Notes under the pieces: model-generated | What the model was told of the DNA's origin: nothing | Databases searched by the model: none | Seen by the model: the letters and a program-made list of their open reading frames with translations, nothing else | Translations under genes and position numbers: made by a program | Source: Brevundimonas alba | GTDB lineage: Bacteria; Pseudomonadota; Alphaproteobacteria; Caulobacterales; Caulobacteraceae | DNA: 64,000 nucleotides | Assembly (NCBI RefSeq): GCF_011927945.1 | Contig: NZ_JAATJM010000001.1 | Coordinates: 1,001,501 to 1,065,500 of the forward strand | Direction: 5' to 3' | In this document: piece by piece, positions 8,864 through 16,635 of the stretch | How the letters are laid out: each line of letters starts with the position of its first letter | How positions within the stretch are numbered: the first letter of the stretch is position 1

Positions 8864-11415
8864 CAGCCGACCACCAGATTGACGATGCGATCCTTGACCA
8901 CCACGATCTTCCTCACCGTCTGACCCTCCAGCCGCGCCTGCACCTCCGCGTCGGCCATGACGATGGCTTCCACCTCGGCCGGCTCCAGCCCGCGCGCGAC
9001 GCGGATTTCGCCCCGCCGCTTGCCGTTGACCTGGATCGGCAGGGTGACCTCGTCGTCGGCCGCCAGAGCCGGATCGTACACCGGCCACGGCGCGTCGAGG
9101 ATCATCCCCGCTTCGCCCAGCCGCGTCCAGCCTTCCTCGGCCAGGTGAGGGGTGAAGGGGGCGACCAGCCGGAGCAGGGCCGAGAGCGCCCGATGCTTCG
9201 CCTCGCCGCCCGCCTTCGCGTGATCGCGCACGGTGGCGACGAAGGCGTAGAGCTTGGCGATGGCCGAGTTGAAGCGGAAGCCGGTGATGCCCTCGGACAC
9301 CGCCTTGATCGCCTTGTGCGTCTCGCGGACCAGTGAGGCGTTGGCCTGTTCGTCGCCGGCGACGCCGGGATCGAAGCCGTCGACCTCGGCCCAGACGCGC
9401 TGGACGAAGCGGCTGGCGCCCTCGACACCGCCGGGGGTCCATTGCACGTCCCGCTCGGGCGGGCTGTCGGACAGGACGAAGAGCCGGCCGGCGTCGACGC
9501 CATAGGTCTCCACGATCTCCTGCGGGGCCACGACGTTCTTCTTCGACTTCGACATCTTCTCGATGTCGCCGATGGTGAGGGTCTCGCTGGTGGAGAGCTG
9601 GCGCGCCGAGCGTTTGCCGCCGTCGTTGGACAGTTCGACGTCGGTCGGCTCGACCCAGCCGCCGTCGGCGCGGCGGTAGGTCTCGTGGACGACCATGCCC
9701 TGGGTGAACAGACCGGCGAACGGCTCGCGTACATTCATCAGCCCGGCGTCGGACAGGGCGCGCGACACGAAGCGGGCGTAGAGCAGGTGCAGGACGGCGT
9801 GTTCGACACCTCCGATGTACTGGTCGACCGGCAGCCATTTGTCGGCCGCCGCTTTCGAGATCGGTTCGGCCGCCGTCGGGTCGGCGAAGCGCGCGAAATA
9901 CCAGCTGGAGTCGACGAAGGTGTCGAGCGTGTCGGTCTCGCGTGTCGCGTCTTCGTGACACGAGGGGCATTTTACGTGTTTCCACGTCGGATGACGGTCC
10001 AGCGGGTTGCCCGGCGTGTCGAAGGTCACGTCCTTCGGCAACTCCACCGGCAGGTCGGCCGCCGGGACCGGGCCGCACGAGGGGCAGTGGACGATCGGGA
10101 TCGGGCAACCCCAGTAGCGCTGGCGGCTGACGCCCCAGTCGCGCAGGCGGTAGATGGTCGCGCCCAGCCCCTGACCCGCCGCCTCGATGCGCCGGATCGC
10201 CTCGGCCTTGGCCGCCTCGATCTCCATGCCGTCGAGGAAGTCCGAGCCGAAGATCAGGCCCGGACCGGTGTAGGCCTCGTCCGCCACGCCGAAGTCGTCT
10301 CCGGCGCCGTCCGGACGGACCACCGGGATCACCGGCAGGCCGTATTTGCGGGCGAAGTCGAGATCGCGCTGGTCATGCGCGGGGCAGCCGAAGATGGCGC
10401 CGGTGCCGTATTCGGACAGGATGAAGTTGGCGATCCAGACGCTGACCTCACGGCCGTCGAACGGGTGGACGACCTTCAGGCCGGTGTCGTAGCCGACCTT
10501 CTCCGCCTGTTCGATCTCGGCCTGGGTCGAGCCGCCCTTGCGGCATTCGGCGATGAAGGCCGCGGCGGCGGGGTCGCGCTCCGCCAGCGCCCTGGCGATC
10601 GGGTGATCCGGGGCGATGCCCATGAAGGAGGCGCCGAACAGGGTGTCGGGGCGGGTGGTGTAGATTTCCAGCCCGTCAGGCGCGGCCTCGGGCGCAGCGC
10701 CCGACCAGCGCCAGGTCATCTGCAGACCTTTGGAACGACCGATCCAGTTCTCCTGCATCAGCCGGACCTTGTCGGGCCAGCGGCCTTCCAGCTCCTTCAG
10801 GCCTTCGATCAGGTCGTCGGCGTAGTCGGTGATGCGAAGGAACCACTGGTTCAGCTTGCGCTTCTCGACGATCGCTCCGGAGCGCCAGCCGCGGCCGTCG
10901 ACGACCTGTTCATTGGCCAGGACGGTGTTGTCGACCGGATCCCAGTTGACGATCGAATCCTTGCGGTAGACCAGCCCCCGCCTGAACAGTTCGAGGAACC
11001 ACGCCTGCTGCTGGCCATAGTAGGCCGGGTCGCAGGTGGCGAACTCGCGCGACCAGTCCAGCGACAGGCCCAGCAGCTTCAGCTGGTCGCGCATGGCGGC
11101 GATGTTGGACCAGGTCCAGTCGCCGGGGTGGATGCCCCGCTCGATGGCGGCGTTCTCGGCCGGCAGTCCGAATGCGTCCCAGCCCATCGGATGCAGCACG
11201 TCGAAACCCTGCGCCCGCTTCGAGCGCGCCACCACGTCGCCCATCACATAGTTGCGGGCGTGGCCCATGTGGATGTTGCCCGAGGGGTACGGGAACATCT
11301 CGAGGACGTAGTATTTGGGCCGTCCGGTCTCGCCCTCGGGCGTGCGGAAGGCTTCGGCGGCCGCCCAGCGGGCCTGCTGGCGGGGTTCGGCGGTCTTGGG
11401 CTCGTAACGGGCCAC
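8863..11415 (-). CDS. leuS: Leucine--tRNA ligase
   Basis: An 850-residue class Ia synthetase charging tRNA(Leu). The HIGH-type motif HMGH is at 49-52, the CP1 editing domain contains [20 protein letters not shown], a zinc-finger-like block has CPSCG and CPSCHED, and the KMSKS loop KMSKSKKNV is near residue 620. Length and order of domains are normal. It is the first gene of the leuS-lptE-holA group, with 61 bases to the upstream DUF3576 gene. Confidence 0.97.
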   Translation of the reverse strand: MARYEPKTAEPRQQARWAAAEAFRTPEGETGRPKYYVLEMFPYPSGNIHMGHARNYVMGDVVARSKRAQGFDVLHPMGWDAFGLPAENAAIERGIHPGDWTWSNIAAMRDQLKLLGLSLDWSREFATCDPAYYGQQQAWFLELFRRGLVYRKDSIVNWDPVDNTVLANEQVVDGRGWRSGAIVEKRKLNQWFLRITDYADDLIEGLKELEGRWPDKVRLMQENWIGRSKGLQMTWRWSGAAPEAAPDGLEIYTTRPDTLFGASFMGIAPDHPIARALAERDPAAAAFIAECRKGGSTQAEIEQAEKVGYDTGLKVVHPFDGREVSVWIANFILSEYGTGAIFGCPAHDQRDLDFARKYGLPVIPVVRPDGAGDDFGVADEAYTGPGLIFGSDFLDGMEIEAAKAEAIRRIEAAGQGLGATIYRLRDWGVSRQRYWGCPIPIVHCPSCGPVPAADLPVELPKDVTFDTPGNPLDRHPTWKHVKCPSCHEDATRETDTLDTFVDSSWYFARFADPTAAEPISKAAADKWLPVDQYIGGVEHAVLHLLYARFVSRALSDAGLMNVREPFAGLFTQGMVVHETYRRADGGWVEPTDVELSNDGGKRSARQLSTSETLTIGDIEKMSKSKKNVVAPQEIVETYGVDAGRLFVLSDSPPERDVQWTPGGVEGASRFVQRVWAEVDGFDPGVAGDEQANASLVRETHKAIKAVSEGITGFRFNSAIAKLYAFVATVRDHAKAGGEAKHRALSALLRLVAPFTPHLAEEGWTRLGEAGMILDAPWPVYDPALAADDEVTLPIQVNGKRRGEIRVARGLEPAEVEAIVMADAEVQARLEGQTVRKIVVVKDRIVNLVVG

Positions 11416-11476
11416 GGGAATCCTTCAGGCGGCTCCTAAAGGGCGGGCCAGAAGGAGGCGGTGGGTGTCGGGAGGG

Positions 11477-11917
11477 TTAGCCGGCGTTCTGCAGGTTGAG
11501 CTGGCGCGCCTTGGTCAGGATGGCGTTTTCCAGATCGGTCTCGGTCTGGGCCGCCACGGGAGCGCCGACCCAGCCGCCGCTGGCGTCACGGGTTTCCTTG
11601 GTCACCGTGACGTTCAGCGCATCGGCGCGAAGGCGGGTGTCGAGGATGAAGACCGTCGCCTTGAAACGCTCGTTCGGCGTCTGCGGGTCGGTGTACCAGT
11701 CGTAGTTGACGACGCCGCCCCACGGATCGGCGTTGGCCAGCGGCATGAAGCTGAGGGTGTCCAGGGTGGCGCGCCACAGGAAGGCGTTGACGCCGATACC
11801 GGTCTGACCGGCCGGGACGGGCTTGGCCCCGCCGCCGAAGCCCGGAATCCCGCCGCATCCGCCCAGCATCAGACCCGAGGCGATCAGGGCGATCGCTGCG
11901 CCGCGAACCAGCACCAT
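11477..11917 (-). CDS. DUF3576 lipoprotein
   Basis: 146 residues with an N-terminal signal MVLVRGAAIALIASG and lipobox LMLGGC (Cys21), then a Gly-rich linker and a domain with NAFLWRATLDTLSFMPL and DPWGGVVNYDWY, the recognisable core of DUF3576, an alphaproteobacterial outer-membrane-associated family of unknown function. The ATG at 11917 is preceded by GGAGAG; longer in-frame starts lack signal-peptide character. A promoter-like pair lies upstream at 12006-12035. It is read toward leuS. Confidence 0.87.
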   Translation of the reverse strand: MVLVRGAAIALIASGLMLGGCGGIPGFGGGAKPVPAGQTGIGVNAFLWRATLDTLSFMPLANADPWGGVVNYDWYTDPQTPNERFKATVFILDTRLRADALNVTVTKETRDASGGWVGAPVAAQTETDLENAILTKARQLNLQNAG

Positions 11918-12005
11918 CGAGACTCTCCATTCGATCGAGACGTGCGGCGGGCCGTCCCGCGCACGCGCCGGCTCACCCACGGGGGCGTAAAGCCGAAGCG
12001 ACGCT

Positions 12006-12035
12006 CTATAACACGGCGAAAAGGGGCGATGACAA
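12006..12035 (-). promoter_or_regulatory. Candidate sigma70-type promoter for the DUF3576 gene
   Basis: On the minus strand TTGTCA is followed after 18 bases by TTATAG, about 90 bases before the gene's start codon. Both boxes are good matches; spacing is acceptable. Confidence 0.5.
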
Positions 12036-12144
12036 GGCGAAGTCGCATCCCGCCGCCGGTTCACGCCGATCGGCGTCCACTGACGCCTTGAGGGCGACTT
12101 CCCAGCCGTGACGCTCGCGCCACAGGAGTCCCGCAGAGTCTTGC

Positions 12145-12169
12145 GGAACCCGGAGTAACGGACCACGTT
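12145..12169 (+). promoter_or_regulatory. Candidate EcfG/SigT general-stress promoter
   Basis: GGAAC at 12145-12149 and CGTT at 12166-12169 are separated by 16 bases, matching the alphaproteobacterial EcfG consensus (GGAAC-N16/17-CGTT) exactly. It would start transcription about 75 bases upstream of the NtrZ-like gene. Confidence 0.6.
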
Positions 12170-12172
12170 TCG

Positions 12173-12201
12173 TTGACCGGGCTGACCAGCGGTGTCTAAT
12201 C
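12173..12201 (+). promoter_or_regulatory. Candidate housekeeping promoter upstream of the NtrZ-like gene
   Basis: TTGACC and CTAATC are spaced 17 bases apart, close to the Caulobacter sigma73 pattern. It overlaps the downstream edge of the EcfG-type site, so the gene may have both basal and stress expression. Confidence 0.45.
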
Positions 12202-12250
12202 GCTGGCAAGGACCGTGGCGAAAGCTTCGTCGCGGCGTAAAGGGCAGGAC

Positions 12251-12655
12251 ATGCGCAAGAAGAGCGCCGTCATCGCTGGACTGGCCGCGGGCCTCGCGCT
12301 CCTGGCCGTGGCCGACGCCGCCTCGGCGCAGGCCGCTTCGTCGCGCGCCCGTGCGCCCGCCGTCAGCCTGTCCGAAGCCCAGACCGCCCGCTCCGCCGCC
12401 ACGCCCGCCGGCCAGTCGCGCCTGCGCTTCACCGAGCGCGGCCGCTGGGGCCTCGATCTGAACCTGAGCCAGCCCGTCGGCCGCGAGAGCAATCTCGGCG
12501 ACGTCGAGGCCGGGGCCTACTACCGCGTCAATCCACGCCTGCGGGTTGGCGCCACCGCCGGTCTGGCCGAGCCCGAGGCCGATCCGGCCCGCGCGGCCCA
12601 GAGCGACCGCCGCGCCGCGCCGCGCTTCCGGCTGGAATCGATCTTCCGCTTCTGA
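12251..12655 (+). CDS. NtrZ-like periplasmic protein
   Basis: 134 residues. A cleavable signal peptide (MRKKSAVIAGLAAGLALLAVADAASA, cut near residue 26) is followed by a disordered Ala/Ser segment and a compact domain containing RWGLDLNLSQPVGRE, DVEAGAYYRVNPRLRVGA and a C-terminal FRLESIFRF with an aromatic last residue. This resembles the NtrZ family of Caulobacteraceae, a periplasmic modulator of the NtrY sensor kinase; the match is from memory and should be checked. The outer-membrane-like terminal Phe and alternating strands make a small beta protein an alternative. The ATG at 12251 is chosen for the signal peptide. Confidence 0.7.
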   Translation: MRKKSAVIAGLAAGLALLAVADAASAQAASSRARAPAVSLSEAQTARSAATPAGQSRLRFTERGRWGLDLNLSQPVGRESNLGDVEAGAYYRVNPRLRVGATAGLAEPEADPARAAQSDRRAAPRFRLESIFRF

Positions 12656-12661
12656 TCCGGA

Positions 12662-13315
12662 TCAGTCCGGGCCGAACGCCGCCCGGATCGCCGACACCCC
12701 GGCCAGTCCGCATGCGCCCGAGCCTATGAGGCCGCGCGCGTTGCCTGCATCGATGCCGCCGAGGGCATAGACGGGCGTCCTTGCCTTGCCGACGAGGGCG
12801 GAGAAGGCCTCCATCCCCAGCGGCGGCCTGCTCGCCGATGCTCCGCCCGCCGCGAAGACAGGCGACAGAACTGTCGCGTCCAGCCCTTCAGCGTTCGCCA
12901 GCGCCTCCGCGGAGTGAACCGCGCCCGTGATCCGCCAGTCGGGCCGGGCGGCGGCGAGGGCGGGGGCCTGCGTCAGCGCCCGCTCCGGCAGGTGAACGCC
13001 GTCCGCCTCCACCGCCTCGGCCAGTTCCGCATCCAGCCCGACCAGCAGCAGACCATCTCGTCGCCTCGTAGCCTCGCGCAGCCGGAGGCCGGTTTCGCGC
13101 GCGTCGGAGGCCCCGAAGGCGCGGAACACCACGCCCGATCCGGCCGGCAGGCGCGCGGCCGTCTCCCACGGTCGGGGCGTGCGCTCGGGGTCGGTGAAGA
13201 ACAGAAGCGGCGGCAGGTTCGGCCGCGGCCTGCCCGCCGCGCGGCTGACATTGGCCGCGTCCCGTGCGAGGACGCTGGCGACCTCCCACAGGATCTCCGC
13301 GTCGGACCGGTTCAT
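12662..13315 (-). CDS. thiE: Thiamine phosphate synthase / TenI-like protein
   Basis: 217 residues with ThiE/TenI TIM-barrel signatures: ADGVHLPERAL (the GVHLG-like strand), GAVHSAEALANAEGLDATVLSPVF and VYALGGIDAGNARGLIGSGACGLAGVSAI. ThiE joins HMP-PP and thiazole phosphate; TenI paralogues do not, and without other thi genes nearby the choice is open. The ATG at 13315 has a strong AGGAGG five bases upstream. It overlaps the start codon of the divergent gene by two bases, and its stop forms a palindrome with the stop of the NtrZ-like gene. Confidence 0.75.
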   Translation of the reverse strand: MNRSDAEILWEVASVLARDAANVSRAAGRPRPNLPPLLFFTDPERTPRPWETAARLPAGSGVVFRAFGASDARETGLRLREATRRRDGLLLVGLDAELAEAVEADGVHLPERALTQAPALAAARPDWRITGAVHSAEALANAEGLDATVLSPVFAAGGASASRPPLGMEAFSALVGKARTPVYALGGIDAGNARGLIGSGACGLAGVSAIRAAFGPD

Positions 13316-14033
13316 GGCCTCCTCTTCTCCCGATCCCGCCGATACGTCCAGCGCCGTCGCAGAGCGGTTCGCCGTGGTGCGCCGCCGGATCGCCGACGCC
13401 TGCCGAGGCGCCGGGCGCGATCCGGCCGATGTCGTTCTGACCGCCGTCACCAAGACTCAGCCGCTGGAGGCGCTGCAGCAGGCGCTCGCCGCCGGCCAGC
13501 GAGTGTTCGGCGAGAACCGGGTGCAGGAGGCCGAGGCCCACTGGGCGGACGTGCGCGCCGCCACGCCCGATCTGGAACTCCGCCTGATCGGGCCGCTTCA
13601 GACCAACAAGGCCGCCGACGCCGTGGCCCTGTTCGACGTGATCGAGACGCTTGACCGGCCGAAACTGGCCGATGCCCTCGCCGCTGCGGCCGAAAAGAGC
13701 GGGCGGATCCTGCGTGTTCTCGTGCAGGTCAACAGCGGGGCCGAGCCGCAGAAGGCCGGCGTCCTGCCGGAGGCGGCCGACAATCTGATCGAATACGCCC
13801 GCGCCACGGGCCTTATCGTCGAAGGCCTGATGTGCATTCCGCCCGCGGACGAGGCCGCCGGGCCGCATTTCGCCCTGTTGCGCAAGATCGCCCGCCGCAA
13901 CGGTCTGGAGGTGCTGTCGATGGGCATGAGCGGCGACTACGAGACCGCGATCCGCTTCGGCGCGACCCATGTTCGGGTCGGATCGGCATTGTTCGGGGAA
14001 CGAAATCGCCCCGAAACGCCCTCTAGAGGCTGA
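13314..14033 (+). CDS. yggS: YggS family pyridoxal phosphate homeostasis protein
   Basis: 239 residues of the PLPBP/YggS/PROSC family, which binds PLP on a lysine and balances vitamin B6 pools. The lysine lies in VVLTAVTKTQP (Lys47); GQRVFGENRVQEAEAHW, LELRLIGPLQTNKAADAV, GLMCIPP, LSMGMSGDYETAIRFGATHVRVGSALFGER are all diagnostic. The ATG at 13314 overlaps the ATG of the divergent thiE; it has no clear ribosome-binding site, and a later start is possible since homologues are about 15 residues shorter. Confidence 0.92.
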   Translation: MASSSPDPADTSSAVAERFAVVRRRIADACRGAGRDPADVVLTAVTKTQPLEALQQALAAGQRVFGENRVQEAEAHWADVRAATPDLELRLIGPLQTNKAADAVALFDVIETLDRPKLADALAAAAEKSGRILRVLVQVNSGAEPQKAGVLPEAADNLIEYARATGLIVEGLMCIPPADEAAGPHFALLRKIARRNGLEVLSMGMSGDYETAIRFGATHVRVGSALFGERNRPETPSRG

Positions 14034-14095
14034 AAACCGCTCCGCTTCGGCTCCTGCCCTTGGCGGAAGGCCCGACGCTCGCCATTCTGGTACCC

Positions 14096-14782
14096 ATGCC
14101 CACGCCCAAGACGATCCTCATCATCGACGACGACGACGACCTGCGCGAGGCGCTGGCCGAGCAGTTGGCCCTGCACGAGGCCTTCCGGCCGGTGCAGGCG
14201 GCGACCGCCGCCGAGGGCGTCAGGCTGGGACGGGAGACCCGGGCCGACCTGATCCTGCTCGACGTCGACCTGCCGGACATGGACGGCCGCGAGGCCTGTC
14301 GGTTGCTGCGCAAGGACGGCGTCTCGACCCCGATCATCATGCTGACGGGCCAAGCCTCGGACGCCGACACGGTGCTGGGGCTGGAATCCGGGGCCAACGA
14401 CTATGTCACCAAGCCCTTCCGTTTCGCCGTCCTGCTGGCTCGCATCCGCGCCCATCTGCGCAGCCACGAACAGTCGGAGGATGCAGTCTTCCGCATCGGC
14501 CCCTACGAATTCCGGCCCGCCGCCAAGGTCCTGATCGACGACAAGGCCCGCAAGGTGCGGCTGACCGAGAAGGAAACCAGCATCCTGAAATACCTCTACC
14601 GCGCCGGGGCCAAGGCCGTGTCGCGCGAGGAACTTCTGACCGAGGTCTGGGGCTACAACGCCGGCGTCACCACCCACACGCTTGAGACCCACATCTACCG
14701 CCTGCGCCAGAAGATCGAGCCCGAGCCGGGTCAGGCGCGGCTACTGTTGACGGACGCGGGCGGTTACCGGCTGCAGCCCTAA
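14096..14782 (+). CDS. cenR: OmpR-family response regulator, CenR-like
   Basis: 228 residues: a receiver domain with ILIIDDDDDLRE (Asp11-13), phospho-acceptor Asp56 in LILLDVDLPDMDG and the K in NDYVTKPF, then a winged-helix DNA-binding domain with KARKVRLTEKETSILKYLYRAG, LLTEVWGYN and THTLETHIYRLRQKIE. The sequence and its place downstream of parAB correspond to CenR, the essential cell-envelope regulator of Caulobacter (CC3743 region). The kinase CenK is not encoded here. Identification as CenR is strong but from memory; membership of the OmpR family is certain. The ATG at 14096 avoids a non-homologous extension. Confidence 0.82.
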   Translation: MPTPKTILIIDDDDDLREALAEQLALHEAFRPVQAATAAEGVRLGRETRADLILLDVDLPDMDGREACRLLRKDGVSTPIIMLTGQASDADTVLGLESGANDYVTKPFRFAVLLARIRAHLRSHEQSEDAVFRIGPYEFRPAAKVLIDDKARKVRLTEKETSILKYLYRAGAKAVSREELLTEVWGYNAGVTTHTLETHIYRLRQKIEPEPGQARLLLTDAGGYRLQP

Positions 14783-14786
14783 AGCC

Positions 14787-15581
14787 TCAGACCTCGAGGT
14801 CCATCGTCACCGGGGCGTGGTCGCTGGGCTGGGTCCATTCGCGGACGGTGTCGTGGATACGGGCCGATCCGGGCTTCACGGCGGGCGTCAGGCCGGGCGA
14901 GGTCCAGAGGTGGTCGAGGCGCAGGCCGCGATTGGATTTGCGGAAGTCGGCGGCGCGATAGCTCCACCAGCTGGCCAGTTTGGTCGGTTCCGGTATCTGG
15001 TCGCGGATCACGTCACAGAAGCCGCCGGCCGCCTGCAGCCGGCGCAGGGTTTCGACCTCCAGCGGCGTGTGGCTGACGATCTTCGACATGTAGCGGTGGT
15101 TCCAGACGTCGTTTTCGCCCGGCGCGATGTTGAAATCGCCAGCGAGCACCAGCGGGCGCTGACGGTCACGGCCCGACATTTTGGCTGTCAGGCGCTCGTA
15201 GAAATCCATCTTGTGATCGAATTTCGGGTTCAGCGCCCGGTCCGGCGTGTCGCCGCCGGCGGGGATGTAGAAATTCTGCACCTCGACGCCATCGACTACG
15301 ACGCCGACGCAGCGGGCGTGGCCCTCGCGGCAGACATCCAGCCTCGGCGCCTCGGTGATCGGCTTGCGGCTGGCGATGGCGACGCCGTGCCAGCCCTTCT
15401 GACCGCCGATCTTCAGATAGGGCAGCCCCATCTCTTCGAAGGCGCCGCGAGGGAACTGGTCCTCGAGGCATTTGATCTCCTGCAGGCACAGGACGTCGGT
15501 CCCGCTTTCCGAGACGAAGCGGGCGACCTGATCGATGCGCAGACGGACGGAGTTGATGTTCCAGGTGGCGATGCGAAGCAT
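14787..15581 (-). CDS. xthA: Exodeoxyribonuclease III
   Basis: 264 residues of the ExoIII/AP-endonuclease family, which cuts DNA 5' to abasic sites and degrades 3' ends. Motifs include MLRIATWNINSVR, the metal-binding Glu35 in CLQEIK, AGDFNIAP with the catalytic Asp and Asn, and the C-terminal SDHAPV with the catalytic His. Length is normal. It stops four bases after the convergent CenR-like gene. A terminator upstream (15627-15660) separates it from lolA. Confidence 0.95.
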   Translation of the reverse strand: MLRIATWNINSVRLRIDQVARFVSESGTDVLCLQEIKCLEDQFPRGAFEEMGLPYLKIGGQKGWHGVAIASRKPITEAPRLDVCREGHARCVGVVVDGVEVQNFYIPAGGDTPDRALNPKFDHKMDFYERLTAKMSGRDRQRPLVLAGDFNIAPGENDVWNHRYMSKIVSHTPLEVETLRRLQAAGGFCDVIRDQIPEPTKLASWWSYRAADFRKSNRGLRLDHLWTSPGLTPAVKPGSARIHDTVREWTQPSDHAPVTMDLEV

Positions 15582-15626
15582 CGGATGGCTCTAGCAGTCG
15601 TCGCGGCCGGCGCCCAAGCGAACCAG

Positions 15627-15660
15627 AAAAAGAGACGCCCGGTCCTTGCGGGCCGGGCGT
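15627..15660 (-). terminator. Rho-independent terminator between lolA and xthA
   Basis: On the minus strand a 10-bp stem (ACGCCCGGCC paired with GGTCCGGGCGT-type sequence, one G-U pair, loop CGCAAG) is followed by CTCTTTTT. It would end lolA mRNA or a separate small RNA. Confidence 0.75.
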
Positions 15661-15732
15661 TCAAAGGTTCGTCTCTCTCGCCGCCGGGAAGGGGATGAAA
15701 TCCGTAGCGGTTCAGACCGGCTCCCGCCGATC
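15628..15732 (-). ncRNA. Candidate small RNA or lolA 3' leader fragment
   Basis: The 150 bases between the lolA stop and the terminator do not code. On the minus strand TTGACT (15768-15763) is followed 17 bases later by TGTTTT, which would start a transcript of about 105 nt ending exactly at the terminator with its U-run. The body contains a C-rich CATCCCCTTCCC stretch. Its -10 box is poor, so it may only be a lolA 3' untranslated region. Confidence 0.25.
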
Positions 15733-15813
15733 TGTGACCAAAACAACACGCCCGACAGAAAAAGTCAAGCGCGCCACCCCGGCGGCTGCGAGCGAATTCT
15801 CGCGGCAGGCGAC

Positions 15814-16446
15814 CTAGTTGCGGCGCGGGCGCTGGGTCGGGTCACGCAGCTGGAACAGGCTGGCCGCGAGGCCCGAAGCCGGGCGCAGCGTGGTCAGCTG
15901 GGTGCGGGTACGGCCGCCCTGGGCGTCGACGATGGTCCACTCCTGCAGACGCAACGGGTTGCCGGCGAATGCCAGAACCACCGAGCCGTCGTTCGGGCGG
16001 CGCGAGTCGCGGGCGGTGATGGCGAAGGCGCCGGACTCCATCCGCGTCACGCGGTCGATACGCACGCCCTGATCCAGACGGACCGTGCGGGCGAGGAAGG
16101 TCGACAGGGGCGTCTGGCCGAGCGGCACCTGACGGAAGGTGTTCAGGCGCGGATCGTAGCGCTTCACGTTCGAGCCGTCCGAGACGACCAGCAGGCCGGC
16201 CGGGTTGGTGTATTCGAAACGCATCTTGCCCGGACGCTGCAGGTAGAAGCGGCCTTCGCGGCGCTGGGCGCCCGAGGTCTCGACAAAGGTCCCCTGGGCC
16301 GAGGTCAGCCCCTGCAGATAGGTCTGGGCCCGGGCGAGGACGGCGCGGTCCTCGGCCGACAGGGTCGCCTGAGCGTGCACCGGGAGGGCGGCGACAGCGG
16401 CGAGAGCGGCGGATCCGAGCGCGAAAGCGCGGCGTGAGACGGTCAT
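15814..16446 (-). CDS. lolA: Outer membrane lipoprotein carrier protein LolA
   Basis: 210 residues. LolA ferries lipoproteins from LolCDE across the periplasm to the outer membrane. The mature part has LQGLTSAQGTFVET, GRFYLQRPGKMRFEY, LLVVSDGSNVKRYDPRLNTFRQVPL and PLRLQEWTIVDAQG, typical of alphaproteobacterial LolA. The signal peptide MTVSRRAFALGSAALAAVAALPVHAQ contains a twin-arginine SRRAFAL, unusual for this Sec-exported family. It lies 189 bases downstream of ftsK on the same strand and ends in the terminator at 15627-15660. Confidence 0.87.
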   Translation of the reverse strand: MTVSRRAFALGSAALAAVAALPVHAQATLSAEDRAVLARAQTYLQGLTSAQGTFVETSGAQRREGRFYLQRPGKMRFEYTNPAGLLVVSDGSNVKRYDPRLNTFRQVPLGQTPLSTFLARTVRLDQGVRIDRVTRMESGAFAITARDSRRPNDGSVVLAFAGNPLRLQEWTIVDAQGGRTRTQLTTLRPASGLAASLFQLRDPTQRPRRN

Positions 16447-16519
16447 GATGTCTTCTCCCGTTCGGGATGGTTGGAAGTCTGCCGTCTTGCGGAACGGGTC
16501 TGGCGAGGTCGTGACCCCA

Positions 16520-16537
16520 GCCTGACCATATTCAGGC
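16520..16537. promoter_or_regulatory. Small palindrome in the ftsK-lolA gap
   Basis: GCCTGA and TCAGGC are perfect 6-bp arms around a six-base centre, about 75 bases upstream of the lolA start. This could be an operator; no regulator can be named. Confidence 0.25.
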
Positions 16538-16635
16538 GCTCCGATGAAGGCCTGTTCAGCTACGTCCGGCAGACGGCGGCCCGGTCTAACGCCCCGAGGC
16601 CGCCACCGTTGCGGCCGGCAGTCGACCTCGGCGAC

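Larger units (their letters stand above)
11918..12250. other. 333-bp divergent promoter region
   Basis: No gene is seen here. It separates the minus-strand DUF3576 lipoprotein from the plus-strand NtrZ-like gene. It holds a minus promoter (12006-12035), an EcfG-type promoter (12145-12169) and an overlapping sigma70-type promoter (12173-12201) on the plus strand. Confidence 0.6.

Noticed and set aside
9442-11439. 665-codon plus-strand frame opposite leuS
   Set aside because: Complementary shadow of leuS; composition dominated by Arg, Gly and Val with no motifs.
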